From positions 248,001 through 312,000 of the forward strand of contig JAHQIW010001340.1 of assembly GCA_019055375.1 (NCBI GenBank): a stretch of 64,000 nucleotides of DNA, given 5' to 3'. Origin of the DNA: Parelaphostrongylus tenuis. Lineage: Eukaryota > Nematoda > Chromadorea > Rhabditida > Metastrongylidae. Position numbers and translations under genes: made by a program. The notes under the pieces are model-generated. The model was not told where the DNA came from and ran no database searches. It was given only the letters and a program-made list of their open reading frames with translations. Shown here one piece after another: positions 1 to 12,849 of this stretch; the stretch's first letter is position 1; each line of letters starts with the position of its first letter.

Positions 1-75
1 ATACGGATCCTTTTTGCCCTCGCAGGCTCATTAGTCGCACAATGGCTTTTGATTCAACCGCTCCCTTGGAGATAA
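1..75 (+). CDS. possible last-exon fragment of an upstream gene
   Basis: The window opens in an uninterrupted frame of 24 residues that ends at TAA (73-75). The peptide is strongly hydrophobic (ILFALAGSLVAQWLL) and would fit the end of a membrane protein. It touches the window edge, so neither its start nor its parent gene can be seen. Chance openness of a short frame is a real alternative. Confidence 0.25.
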   Translation: MRILFALAGSLVAQWLLIQPLPWR

Positions 76-652
76 ACCCCTACTTATAAACTAATCGAAC
101 CGAATAATTTTATCAGCCACGAGCTCGATTGTTGGTCAGTACAATGTCGGGGTATTTATCACCTGACTTGCGGTGAATTGTTATTTATTTATGTGACTAT
201 CAGATTATTATTGTTTTGAACGAAGTTTGTTGTAAGCAATCGAATGAAGAGATATGCTTCCTTTAGACAGTTTTACAATAAAAACAAAATGCGTACATAT
301 AGTTTAATGGAAGAATGTGTTTGCAATACTGACTTTGTTAGATTTTCAATCTCCCGAAAGCTGATAGAAATGTGACAACACTGAGATGTTTGCCCGGAGA
401 AAAAGTATGGCAGTCTTGATCTGCTGCTTGAAAAGAAAATTTTTGAAACACTATGCTTAAACAGAATTAATAGCGCGTTATCAGAAATAGTGAGAGCGTC
501 GGAAACTTCACCAACAAATCTGTGATTTTCTCTGATCTCCGTGCCCTGTTTTCGTCCTTTTTTTCTGACTTCTACTTGTCGTAGAATGAGATATCTACAG
601 TTATTGTTGAAGACATGATGTGTGCTTGATGGCGTTTATTTTTACTTTTCAG

Positions 653-2758
653 GTATTCGAAGCGATTGCATCCTCAGATGGTATTGAGGACGACTCGATC
701 CCTGAGGTTTGATCACTTCTAATATCGCTTGAGAAAGCACAGTTGGCAGACTAAGAGTGAATGAAAATGAAGATGTTTTCATACACTTACAACGCTCGCA
801 CATACTGACCTTTCTCGATGGTGTTCGCTAACTACTTTGGTATAAGCGTACGATATCACTGCTCAGATTTTTTGGCATATGTTTGTGTTCAGTTTTGATC
901 TGTTTTCAATAAACATACTTTATTAGTATAGGTGGACGACGGTTCCGTTGTGCAGCAATGCCGTGAATTGATGCAAGAACTGCGCTTGGCCCTAGCGGAC
1001 CGCGCCAGCGTGTTCAACGAGCGCGAACGTCGAGCCCTTGCTGCATTTTACGGTGTTGACTACAGTGCGTTACCTCGGTCGGAGAGTACAGCCAAGTCTG
1101 AGGAAGTTCTCCAGCAGGAAGTAAGTACTCGATTTCGAGTGAATTGCGTTACGTGAAAAAACGGCAGAGGTTAGTATCGCTGTCGGCTGCTTAATTTCAT
1201 CGTGTAACCTTCATTTTGACCTTGAGATCGTTCACATTCCGGATAACGAGCAGGTTTTCTTTCCGTTTCTCATCATTTGGGTAAGGAGGAAGGTAGGGAT
1301 CGACTCCATCTCTTCATTGTTATGGCAGTTCTTTTAACTAAGCAATATGAAGTTGTAGGATGCAAATCTCACATAGAATGTTCACGGGTGAATCCGGTTT
1401 TCTTGATTCTTTTCAGGTATCGGTACCCACCATTGTAGGGGCTTTTTTGCTGGACAGCGATTTTTCAGTAGACACCAGTAATCATTCGCAAGCATAAATT
1501 TCAATGATTTTAAAAATGTGCATAATTTTTTAAAAGGCTTCTATACTGAGAAATAGCAGTTAAAATAAATTTCGTTTTGCGGCTCCCGTTATCGCACGTA
1601 TTTTTGTCATTAATTCGAAAGTCCTTTCTCTGCTTCTTAGACATTCCTAGAATTTTGTATTGTCATTGTAGAAGGAATTTCGTTCTATAAGTCTGTGGTC
1701 TTAAGCTTTTCATTCTTATTTTTATATTGTCAAATAAGCTCATTAGTCTAAGCAGCTCAAACCTATACACAAAAAATATATGACGATGTAGAGTTTAATG
1801 TAGGTTTTTCAAGCGCAGAAAAACCTCTAAATTGATAATGAATTGCGCACCACATCTGAATCGCTCAACTGTTACACAACTACTCACACACCCTAGCCGA
1901 GAGGAAATGTGCGCCTAGTGCGAAATGTGATCTGATTTTCGCTGATAGAACACTCTAAGAAGCAACTCCAAAAAATTACGGTGCTGAAGTCTCCAAGGTT
2001 AGTGGTGTCGAAAGATTACCAAAGTCTGAGGAAAAATAGAGAAGGTGTGCATCAAATGTGATATGTGATCTTATTATCTCTACTACAGCACTCTAAAAAC
2101 GGTTTTTCGTTAGGAGATCACAGTATTGAGATTTTCGAGGCTTGTGTTGTTGAATTATCACTGAAAATCTCAAAAGTATCGGAAGACCTTGTTCTCATAG
2201 GGCAAAAAATGGATCGCGATAAGGGAAAAAACACTTATCTTCAACTGGTCATCAGCGAGTTGAGCGCAGATTTTTGAAGGTCGGCGGGTGTGGAATGATA
2301 TAATTTTGTATTGGCGTTGGCTTTGGCTCAACACTGAGAAGAATATTTGTGAGCAAACATATTAAACCTCTCGGTTACAATTTCTGAAATTTCATCTGGT
2401 TTACTTTGCTTTGCGGAGTGGCGTGGTCTCATTCCTTCAACATACTAATTACAAAAATTAGGGGAATGACTGTCGACGGTGATTGATAGCGCACTTACTG
2501 TTATCGCTCCTCATACTTGTATCTTGAACTGCTGTAAATACTTTCGAACAGACTCGTGCTATTGAAGAGTTAACCATCCGACTCTGTTTATCAAAATTTT
2601 CTACTTAGGCAATACCGCTAGCCGAGGCGTCTGAACCGGAAGGCAATAATGGAGTTGCAGAAACTTGCCAACGGAGACAATCCCGTCAACTGCCTTCTGA
2701 CTTGCTTGCCGCGCTTCGTATGCGGTCAGTCGTGGAGCAGACCATCGGTGACGAATAG
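653..2758 (+). CDS. unidentified plus-strand gene, 3' end (three exons)
   Basis: Three exons join in phase: 653-706 (after TTTTCAG, before GTTTGA), 932-1120 (after TATAG, before GTAAGT) and 2609-2758 (after CTACTTAG, ending in TAG). They give about 130 residues. The part around residues 20-80 is rich in Arg, Glu, Leu and Ala and probably helical (RELMQELRLALADRASVF, then NERERRALAAFYGVDYSAL). The tail is polar and acidic and ends VEQTIGDE. The middle exon is far more GC-rich than its introns, which supports real coding sequence. The 5' end lies before the window or in undetected exons. I do not recognise the family; the helical stretch suggests a cytoplasmic or adaptor protein, but that is inference. 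Confidence 0.7.
1121..2608. other. large intron of the first gene
   Basis: AT-rich sequence without convincing exons. Two stretches near 1920-2040 and 2055-2180 share order and motifs (AAATGTGATnTGATnTT, then CACTCTAA) and look like an old, diverged duplication. A plus-strand frame at 2065-2277 lies inside the second copy and shows no splice or family support. Confidence 0.35.
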
Positions 2759-3062
2759 TAGTTGATGGGCAATGTTCTACAGCTGTTACTTTATGCGTCC
2801 TTCTCTTAGCCACAAAGGTATATTTATCTTGTTTAGTGATCTGTTGTATTATTCAGCTTTACAACCAAGCTGTATTTAGGTGTGTTGTAGTTGTACTCCA
2901 GCTGTAAACTAATCAATTTGAATAAGCATAATGTGTAATCAGAGAGGTTGAGATTTGTTTTATTTGAGGTCCATATTCGATACTTGACTCAAGGTAAAGT
3001 CAGTTATAAAATTATAGAACCGTTTTTAGCCTTTAGCGAATCTGGTGAATAGTTGTTATTGC

Positions 3063-3068
3063 AATAAA
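3063..3068 (+). terminator. polyadenylation signal for the first gene
   Basis: AATAAA lies about 300 bases after the stop at 2758 and is the first such hexamer on this strand downstream. The distance suits a nematode 3' UTR. Cleavage would fall shortly afterwards. Confidence 0.4.
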
Positions 3069-3299
3069 ATATTGTTCGTTGCAGCGCAACATCTATAGTT
3101 AATGGAAGAAGAATAGCCGATTATAATTGGCAAGATTAAAAGTGCTGTAATTCAAGTCTTCCACAACTTCATTAACGTTGATGAAAACCATTACAATCTT
3201 CACGAATTCCATTAAGTCAAAGGTTCTATGCTTTCAACAGTGTGAATTTCTATAACTATGAAAATTAGAAGAAAGGCTTGAAAAACTAATTTTTATCTA

Positions 3300-3430
3300 G
3301 AGCTTCACAAGGTTGGTATCTTTTCCGAATCGAGCGCTCTTCTTTCCGGTCGATAGGTTTCGCGATTGCTTGTGGCTTACGTTTCGGCAAATACGCCTTC
3401 TTCAGAGCCTTACCATCTAATCCAGGTAGT
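3300..3430 (+). repeat. CTTCTTCAGAGC-type inverted-repeat element, single end
   Basis: Carries the motif TTTCGGCAAATACGCCTTCTTCAG, split here as TTTCGGCAAATACG and CCTTCTTCAGAGC. The same motif forms the ends of the elements near 8.5 kb and 13.4 kb, and a solo end near 33.8 kb. Only one end is recognised here, so this is a remnant. Confidence 0.45.
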
Positions 3431-6400
3431 CCCTGGATTAGGTTTCAAGAAAGTTGGTCTTTCCAGATTCTACAACTATGTTTAGAACAAGCTCTCTGGG
3501 GGAAATTTCAGCAGCAACATGGTTTCTGAAGGTTTTTTCCTCCATATCAGTTATCAATATGCCCTAACCATCTTGGGACGGCCTGTATCCACTTGGATTT
3601 ACTGTTTTCTGGAGGCCTTTTTCGTTGAAAAAAGTTTTTTCCATAGGCTTTTTGTGATTAATCGAGCTAAAATCTCGACGATTTCAATAATGTGTTTGGC
3701 TTCTGAAAAGCCCTCCTTATTGCGTTGTAGGAGAGAAATTAATATTATGTTTCAAACTTGCTGTACTTTGTTAGCTCGAGTAAAGTCTGTGAATGGCTTT
3801 TCACCAGTATTTAGAGTTAGTGAATAACTCAAATTTGATTCTGAAATAATTTTTAGTTTTCGAAAAAGTTCTTACATAGGCTTTGTAAGAGCAAGAAAAA
3901 AATTGGGTTTGACCTTAGAGTTTTTTTGCAAATACAAGAAGTGTGTACACCGAAAGCATATGTTCATGTAGAGAAAATTATGCATTATCGCATGCAACGC
4001 AGAAAAACGTAATTTTCCAAAACGGAGGAATAAACCCTATTTTAATAACGAAAATGGTGCGCCACTGACGAATCCCACTGCGCCATGGATTAGAAGCTGT
4101 CCCATAGGACTAAATTAATAGTAGTTTTTGCTCTTTGAGAGGTTTCGTAGATCACCAAATGAAGCAGAAGTTTACAATTCAGGAGTTCAATTTCTGCATC
4201 GTTACTTTAGTAACCTAGAATCGTTCTGTATTTGAAAAGGATCTGGTCGTTTCTTTTGAACATCTTGTATGCGCTGCAAACTCTGATGCATTATGCGAAT
4301 TTGTAAGAGTACTTCTATGTCTAAGTTACTTGATGAGTATTCTTGAAGTTATGCGGGCTACGCGAAAAAGTTTCTGCAGAAAGATGGATTACCCAGATCT
4401 CAACCATTCGAATGTCACAATAACCTTCTTTTTCCCTGAAAATTTTGCTTCGGGACATGTTTAGGAGGGTCATCTCATTGAAACAATTTCCTGGAAGTTG
4501 TGATGTCACACAGGTTTTATAGGATCCAGTTCTCATTGTACACCACAACGCAATCGAGGAGTTAATGAGTTTTGCTGTGCAGCGAAGGAGAAAGTTCATA
4601 AACATTTCTACAGTAGTCGTTAACCTTTTGATGTCCATTTATCGACCTTTTTCATCTGTCCAGTATCTCCAAGATGATGTGATTTCGAGCTTCTTGAGTA
4701 ACTTCTCGACGGTTAGCTTCGATGCCTTTCGAAAAGTTGCCAATTGCTCAAGTGCACGCTGACCTTCACAGTCTCAAGCCTCATGCTTTCAGTACTCACA
4801 GATCATCTCATTAGGTATCAATCTGGCCTATGCTCTGATGATATTTCCAATAATTTTTCAACAAAACAGGTTTTGGTAGTGCAACGGGTTATAGAGTACG
4901 CGCCCCCGCATAGGGTGAAGTACAGATTCGAGTCCCGCATGATGCGAAGCTTAGCACATCCTGTACATCATTATGTATATCTATAATATCATACCACCGC
5001 TAAAAAAGCGGTTGAATATAAAAAGTTTAGTTTGCTAACAATTTGGCAAATATCATAGTCTGAAGCAAAATTATGCAGATGCCTCACGAGCATCATTTCA
5101 ACCAAACGAGTCACTTAACAGCGTGAGGATTTGCTGCGAAAATGTGAAGGACAGCTCCATTTGGGCAGGAGCACAGCTTCTGATTCTCTCCGCGACTTGC
5201 TTTAGTGGAAATCTTATCGTTATGATAATGTCGATGCGATAGTTACAAGTCTAATTGTGTAATGTTGAACCTGGACAGAGGAAAATATGGTTGAACGAAA
5301 GCAGCCGGAGCTATTGAATTTGTCGCATAGATAAAATGTCACACACTGAGCCAGCATAGATATTTATAAAGGAATGTATTATTCTTCGAGGCGTTAGAAG
5401 TATCACATACACTGAAAGGCTTCTTAGACGGCGGGATGAGTTGTTCTAGCGAAAACGCTATCGACTGCGCTTGCTTACGCAATGATGTGTATCAAAACTC
5501 TGTAGTAGGTTCGTTAGACGATATGGAAGCCCATGTTGAGTGCGTACACCTGAACAGAGCATTTTGAAAGGACTCGAGAATCTAAGGACATCATGAAAAT
5601 ATGAAAAGAGGAATTCCTATGCTACATAAGTTAATTATATATTAATGTTTCGAAAAAATTCAATAATGTCACAATCAAATAATACACAAGAACGGAAATG
5701 CAATTTATTGGTTTTTTGTTCACTTTTTGGCTTTTCTTCTGGGCATGGTTATTCACCATTTGCTTCTGATTGATGATCCTTATTCTAATCTTCAATTATT
5801 CAAAAATCGAGTATTCTTCTAGCTCCAACTTTCAAATACCCATGGCCAAAATATCTTTCTTTAACTATGAGCTTAGCAATGATAAGCATTTGATTTGATC
5901 TGAATGGCTATAAACACATCATGTCTATTTTCAAACGAACCACACGGCTTTTTTTTTTACTTTTAGGACTTCCGTTAAGCACAAAAGTATTACATTGACG
6001 ATGAGATTGCCAAACGGAAGCGAGCTTTTTTAGTTGTAATTTATCTGACACCTGTAACCTCACCACCATTACAGTTCACTAAACAGATTGTCCAAAACCG
6101 GATGCGCTCAATTCAACTGACACTCTATTAGTATGAAATAGTAGGGTTTTTCAAATTTTCGAACCATCCGATCAAACAAAAACATGTTTTTTATAAAGTA
6201 AAACCAACCTTATTCCATTTGATACTCGATGGTACGGCTCGAGTGTGGCGACGATAAACTGGTCGAATTGAGATGGGCTTGCAGTCCCATAAATCTCTTC
6301 GAGTGAAGAACGATACCTGTATTGTGATTTGTCGGCATCAACTCTTAGATCCGCAAGGCTGTTTTGGCTGTACGATTCAGGATCTCACTGGCAATGTTTT

Positions 6401-6600
6401 GTCTGGCACGATCTTGCATTTGAAAATGCATGGTACTTTTTCAGAATTGAAAATAATTTTGCTTATAGAGCTTTTCCGCTGACTCGACATTTTGTTTAAA
6501 ACTGCATTAGTGATCCTCGCATAGATACCGTCAATCGCAACTACTTCTGCTCTCTATCAATGTTACAACATTAAATTTGACCGAAGTAGCTACTTCATTT
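3431..6600. other. gene-free stretch with degraded repeats
   Basis: Around 3640-3800 the DNA resembles the long-inverted-repeat family at 18.5 kb and 38.3 kb (AAAAGnnnTnnTTATTGCGTTG then AATATTATnTTTCA). 4880-4960 is a tRNA-derived SINE piece. The rest is AT-rich and I see no supported exon, apart from possible undetected 3' exons of the gene at 6.6-7.0 kb near 6.2-6.5 kb. Confidence 0.35.
4880..4960 (+). repeat. tRNA-derived SINE fragment (GGTTCGA type)
   Basis: A box-B-like block (GATTCGAGTCCCGC) follows GGGTTATAGAGTACGCGCCC and GGTGAAGTACA. The arrangement matches the better copies at 28.5, 34.5, 35.5 and 59.5 kb. Degenerate. Confidence 0.45.
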
Positions 6601-6602
6601 AC

Positions 6603-7039
6603 CTGGTTTAGGCGGTTCCTCTCGATACAGTGCTTAATTAGACTATGAGCCGTTTCTAAGGTTTCCGCATAAAGAGCTAATATCTGAAAATCGAATTTAT
6701 TTCTGCTAGTACGCTGAAAGGACTCATATAGTTCACTAAGAGTCTTGTTTCTCGGTAAAAAAGCAGTAGAAGCACACCTGATTTCCTGTACAGGCAATCA
6801 TTCCATCTATACCGCCGTTTCCCTTTGCCACAAGAACAGATGAATTCGAAGCTATGAACTGAAATCCACCATTCGAGTGATTTTATGAATTGAATTGAAA
6901 GATATAGAAACAAAAATCAGAACGACATCCAAGCATCCACCTACCTCAACAGCCTCTTCTCTGCTAAAACCACAAACGGAAGAATCGAAGTCACATAGAG
7001 CTTCAAAATCCTTGGCGTTGTATTCAGCAATCTTACCAC
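6603..7039 (-). CDS. unidentified minus-strand gene, two adjoining exons
   Basis: Exon 6945-7039 follows TTGTTCAG, ends before GTAGGT and encodes GKIAEYNAKDFEALCDF and onward to SREEAVE. Exon 6603-6785 follows CTGTACAG, ends before GTAAAT and encodes 61 residues from EIRCASTAFLPRNKTL to ERNRLNQ. The first exon leaves in phase 0 and the second enters in phase 0, so the frame runs through. The product looks alpha-helical and soluble, with alternating hydrophobic and charged positions. More exons must exist on both sides: entry is in phase 1 and no stop is reached. A hydrophobic open stretch at 7.53-7.62 kb is a possible upstream exon with weak signals. No family was recognised. Confidence 0.6.
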
Positions 7040-8520
7040 CTGAACATTGTTCGTTCTAAATTCGCTTTATCTGAGTAGTAGTGAAGAATTCTATCATGTT
7101 TGAAACACTGCAGCAGAGATCCCTCTCTGAAAGATGAAGTACGACCAACGACACTTGGAGAACAAAAGCTAAATCTCTACTGGAAATGCTGTAGAGTATC
7201 TTTTAACAAACGAATAAAAAATGTGCATTTTAGTCAATGAGAGGAAGAACGTGTGTCTTAGGTGACCATATATTTCTTGAAACAAGTGGTCCGTACGTTC
7301 CCATGGTATCAGCAATTAGGAAAGAGACTGTTTTCCGTAGAATGATAAGCAGTTCAACGCTATTGATATAAGTTTGCACAATTAAGCTGAACAACCAGAA
7401 TCCCAGATATTTAAAAAACATTGGTGCGAGTTCAATGATGTTCAATGAGCCTGAATGAGCTCAATAATCTATCCGAATGATTTTTCATCATACAATAAAC
7501 ATCTCTATAAGTTGTTCTTGCCTCAGAAGAGAGTAGAAAAAGTCCACTGTGTCGACGAATTCTTCCAAACGCAAACGAGACAATTTGAACAATAGAGAGA
7601 TGGAATTTTGTTCACAACTTTGTCAATGAAATAGTGCGTGTCAATGCCCCTTCGAGTCGGTTTTTTGATTCTGCTTTCTGAAACGACGTACACACGGCAC
7701 TTACTATCGCGCCGTGCATCTTACTTTACTGTCGTCGTACATAAGCTTTTGATGGTTGGCTGGATGGTAGGACGATTATATCACGTCTTGGATCAAAAAC
7801 GCTAATGGCGGATGAGGCGGTGTTAATACCCATCAATGCGAAAAAAAGTAGTACGAAATCGAGGAAAGAAATCAAGTCGGTTTCCATAGAGATAGATGTA
7901 ATGAGATGTGAGATTTATGATTTATGAGATATATGAGAGATGAGAAGCGCTGTTAAACTAACAATATCTGACAGAACTCGAGGATGAGTTGAGGAAATTA
8001 CTAGTTTTTGATGGCTAACAGATTATGTTGATTTCATAAATTACCTTATTTCTGTTTTTAGAGAACATTTTGGATGTGCCATCATTGATTATTCGTAAGA
8101 ACTAATTTTCGGCAAGAAAATTCTCAAAATAGCTCCGGTTTCCAGGAAATATTTACCTATGACCTAAATACATGCCTGTTGTCAAATTTGAAATACACAG
8201 TAAAGATAATACTTCGCTAGGACATGATATTTTCTACTTGTTCCTATGTTTCCGACTTTTATCTTGGGACAGTTCTGAAAAATTTTATCCACGGTCTCAT
8301 TAGATATACTATAACGTGTCGATTTTCATTCAAATGGGCTCCGCAGTTTTTACCATATTACGTACATTTATTCGACATCTAATTGAAAAATCGATCAAAT
8401 CAGTCGCGGGATGGAAAAAAGCCATGAATTTTCTTGAAGATTTACAAAATAAATGTTTTTGGAAATGTTATTGACCAGTAGTTTGACTAACAATTTTCTA
8501 GTTCCTAATTTTTTTCTTTA

Positions 8521-8725
8521 GACCAAACACGAGGTGATATATTATCTCTTAATTCAACAGCTGATGTTTCAACAGTTCGCCTTCTCTAGAGATGAAAGTG
8601 CTCTGCGTCAGTCTACAAATAAAGCGTAAAGTAGACAACTTGACCTTTCCATGCTCTGAAGAAGGCAAACTGTCGAAACGTTATATGCTGAATAAAGAAT
8701 TAATATAACACCTCGTGTCTGGCTC
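8521..8725. mobile_element. MITE with about 65-bp inverted ends
   Basis: The left end (GACCAAACACGAGGTGATAT, onward to CAGTTCGCCTTCT) is the imperfect reverse complement of the right end (AGAAGGCAAACTGTCGAAAC, onward to CACCTCGTGTCTGG). Only about 75 bases separate the arms and there is no coding capacity. The inner motif links it to the elements at 13.4 kb and 33.8 kb. Confidence 0.7.
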
Positions 8726-9124
8726 AAGGAAGAAAGTTAGGAATTGTTGAAGCATGCCGATGTTAAAGACGAGGTTAGTCGGTCTTGGGAATTGCTAGAA
8801 GAAGCAACAATTTATTATGATTACATTTTAGTCACTATAGCTACTATTCGAAATGTCCAGATTTAAGAACACCGAAAAGGTCTCAACATAGGATGGAGCA
8901 CATTTTCAAGTGCCGACAGCTGTGTATTCGAATAATGGATCAGATAATACACAGTGAGTAATGGTATAGAACACCACTTGCCCTCACAAAATAGCAAAGT
9001 CTGCTCTACACTTCTGCCGTGTTCCATCAATACAGGTTGTCTGTTATTGAAAAGTCAGTTTTTGCTGTCAAAAAGCAGTGATTCCACAGCTAACGAAGAA
9101 TAACTTGTATTTCATTGGGTCGAT

Positions 9125-12100
9125 CTAAATAATCGTAGTGTCACCAGCAGGCCGACGAATTCTGCTTTCTAAAAACATATTTCGAAAAATCACATAGAGT
9201 GAACTGTCCAAATTCCGATATCGACCCACTTTCACTGCCCGAAATGAAAACAGAAGGTGACTTACGCTGCCGTCATATATGTCCTTTTCCATCGTCAACA
9301 GGTATAGCAAAATTTGTAATTGCACCACAGAAAATACCAATTAATTACATTTCTTGTTTCGGTAAAGGTTAAAGTAGCCGAAATTTGAGAAATAGTCTGC
9401 TCAATTTTGCTCTGACTACTAAGTATTAGTGGAGATTTTGGTCACATTGTTCGAAAGAAACACACTCAGTTCCACTCTATACATCAAGTCCAGGGTCAAC
9501 CAAGAATTTTCTCACCACAATTCTATTGAAAACTAAGCTGGCGCTGAGTAAATTGGACAGCTATCATGATTAAATCAAAGGCTTTCATATGATTACGATA
9601 CTCACAATTGTTTAGCTGTAACGTAGAGATGAGATCCGATCTGCGAAAAGTAACATAAACGAAGAGATTACGGTCGGTGACTATGAAGCCTGCCTCGTCC
9701 CTCCAAGAATCCGACTCCTGAAACATCGAGAGACTACCGTTGCCCCAATCGATCGCTAAAAACTTGCTATTTAAAACATGAAATTCACTTAGTGGTTAAC
9801 ACGATGTCTTTCCGACTCCGATTGTCTATGTGTATCATGGGACTGGATTCGAATGTCCGATTTGAACATCTCGTTATCAGTCAAAAACTGACATTTTCGA
9901 GTTTCAATTCGAGTTGATTCGTCAAAAATGTGCATAGATGATGGGAATTAGGTAGAAAGCAGTTTGATGATTTTGTCCTAATTCTGCTAATCCACCGTGT
10001 ATTTTCTGCTAGATTCAGGAGCAATGGATTCGTCTATTCACGTTATTTGAGTACATTCGGATGCACAAATTGAATCAGTCCATTTTCAAAGCTCATTGGA
10101 TAACCAAAAATTGCTGGTTTTGAAACTGGACTAGTGAGTTATTCTGATGGGTTTTTAATATTGATTCCCAGGCTTTTCCATAAGATAAATGACTGAGAAT
10201 GAGAATAAATGAAAATTTTCTGCAATAAACGATTTAATCCGTTTTGTTGGAGAGTTCAGTAGTCGATCTTAGGAGAAGAATAGTGAAAAATCAAGATATT
10301 GGAGATATTCCAACGTTTTTCGAACTCGAAAATTTCGTATCTTGAAAAATGTTCCTACCGCAAAAGAATCATGAGTGATATTCTTCTTGAGCTCGAGGTT
10401 AAATCTACCCAGAGTACTCTCGGCGAGATGGTCGATCAAGTGCGCTTCGGCTGGCCTCGCTTCGGCCCGCGTATGGAACTGCACAAATAGTGGCAAGAGG
10501 CGACGATTTTCGCGTTCTGTCTGAACAGTAAATTTTGGTCGGCACTGTATTGAGTGTAAAGTTAGATCAGTTAATTTTAATTTTTTCAATTTCAATTTCA
10601 GAATCAGTCTCAATGAAAAAGTCTTTAACTTATTATATACTGTCTAACTCAGAATCTGAAGAGGTTACCCCGATGTATGACGCACGTAAATACTGTATAC
10701 TGGGGAAAAATGTCTTCCCAATATCTTACTATGCGCTCTTACAAAAATCCTCTTGCTTTAGGCTAGATTTATGATTTGATGATGGGCGGTTCTATGGGGC
10801 AACTATGGTCCTCGGATGACTTTCACGTGCTCTAGTGATGGCGACACATCAAAAAAGAAGAATAAAAAAAACAATGGCCACCAATCAATTTTGGAGAGAT
10901 TCAATGCGCAAATATATTCACCTCTATGGAAATGAGCTTCAGCTGATGTGTATCCTCATCTTCCTTGACTCGTACATCCTTGCCGACTACCTTTTTACTG
11001 CATTCCGTATAAATGCAGTATGCCTGTGTTGGCGTATATTTAACAATCGTTTGCTTGGCGAGAACATCTCCTGAAAAAACGCAAAATTATTCTTGCGAAG
11101 AAAATTTCACTTCTGAGTTTACTTTTATACAGATTTTCATTCGATTGTGATTTTCACTGGGTGCACTTTTCTAGCATTCCTAGCACCCTTGATACGGAAA
11201 AAAAATCTTCAAGCTTCCAATTCCAGACACAAATCAAGTATAGCGAAGTTTTATTATCATTGCCAAGTAGTATGCGATTACTACAACAGGTTGTCGGCAT
11301 TTGCGCGATGAAGATGAACACACAATAAAGTGATCGGGGAGAGAATGACGGTCGCCGAAGCGATATAATCTGTCATCATCTCATTGAGTGAGAGTTCTCT
11401 CAATGACATCAATTTATACTGTGGTCGATGGCACTTTGCTCTAGGAGACCATTGTTACACACCCATACGCAAATGCACATAACCACCAGGAAGTTTAACA
11501 GATAGTTCAGAAACATTTTCGGTATTATCCATAATTGTACTCCACTTTCGCTTTCCACAATCAGCAGTGTGCAGGCATGCAGTATGTAGGTCACGCTCAC
11601 GGATTTGCCAACGAAAGCGAAGGGTTACGTTGAATTTATGGACTGTACCTCGTTCTACAACAAAACTTCCAAAATTTTACAAAAAAAAATTTTTCGAGAG
11701 AAAATTGGTTTTTGCTCGTTTGACTGTTTTATTTCAATCTTCAATCGCAAGTCCGTGGGGACATAGAATTACAACTGCCTAAAGTGAAAACTGATGGCTG
11801 ACTAATGATCATCGTGGCCAGAAAGGTAGTTGTCTATCAGTATGGTCAATGGTACACATGCTATGCCCATTCTCTTTCTGACAGCGATTACTGGCAGAGA
11901 ACAAGTTTTCAAAGTTGTAAAAAAAGACGGATGAAATTGTTTGGGAACTGAAACAAACCATTTTCGCCACATATGAGTGCCGTTTTCGCTCCTGGAAATT
12001 GTTCAGCTTTAAGTGGACACGATTTGCACAACCGTAAGAAGTCCATCTGAATTCGAAATGTTTCGTACTCAGCCTGAGTTTGATTTTATCAGCATAGGCG

Positions 12101-12273
12101 AGAAAAAAAACCACGTACTAAATCGAAATGCTTCGACGGCAATTGCATTTGGTAGAGAGACATTTGTGGTTGGTGGTGGTGTCGAACGAATGGCGGTTGA
12201 GCGATTGTGGTGTAACCGCGCCCCATAACAGCCTGAAGACCCGTTCTGATGGTTTGGCGAATGCCGACTTACC
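9125..12273 (-). CDS. unidentified multi-exon minus-strand gene, 3' half
   Basis: Exons read from high to low coordinate. A weak one ends at 12273. Then 12021-12073, 11959-11991, about 11856-11890 and an exon starting at 11642 (end uncertain). Then about 10922-10991, 10359-10544, 9606-9717 and the final 9125-9234, which ends in TAG. Most joins agree in phase: 12021-12073 leaves in phase 2 and the next exon enters accordingly; 10544, 9717 and 9234 also connect cleanly. The middle has a Cys/His/Trp-rich piece (HMWRKWCNRCQKENGHSM). The C-terminal 190 residues look like beta-strand-rich soluble sequence (VTLRFRW, ELSVKLPGGY, FVYVTFRRSDL) and end PAGDTTII. The join between 11.64 kb and 10.99 kb is the least certain. 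No signal peptide or membrane span is visible here; 5' exons are missing. Family not recognised. Confidence 0.6.
10359..10544 (-). CDS. best-supported internal exon of the 9.1-12.3 kb gene
   Basis: Exactly 62 codons between a TCAATACAG acceptor and a GTAGGA donor, phase 0 at both ends. Base composition is much more GC-rich than the flanks, with codon-like third-position bias. The peptide (CRPKFTVQTERENRRLLPLF, then HLIDHLAESTLGRFNLELKK) has no low-complexity content. The plus-strand frame at 10299-10490 is its shadow. Confidence 0.65.
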
Positions 12274-12849
12274 CTATCGGCGCTTGCATGGCCATTACAG
12301 CTTGTTAATGCGGTAGCATAGTGCCACAATTTAGAGAAACATTATCAAAGATTGGGACATCTTTGGTGTTCATTCACAGAATATGTCAACCATCACGACA
12401 GAAATCAATGTACTTAGACCAACCACACTTTGCACTGTTCTCCTCATTGATGGCGAAGTTGATAAACTAGTGTTCAATGGGACAAACTGCTTCTGGACCT
12501 AGTTTTTGGAAGTATCCATCTTCGCTAAACTATGTTAGCAAAGGTGCAGAGAACAAATACTGCTAATCTAGTTTTCCCAATCGTGTTCATGATGGACAAA
12601 ATTTTATGGGGCAACATTACATTAAAGTTATCTATGAAAATTTCAGCACTTTAAAATGCCGCTCTACCAAACACGTGCGAACATCTTCCATGATTAGAAT
12701 GTACAGAAGATGGTAGAGAGAGATGGAGAAAGTTTGGAGAAAATGACAATGAAGGACTGATATCACTCTCAGCGTTTCTTGTGGGAGCAAATTTGTTATT
12801 AGTTGGATTTATTAAAACAGTTCAATACAGTGTAACGTCAGATCACCTG

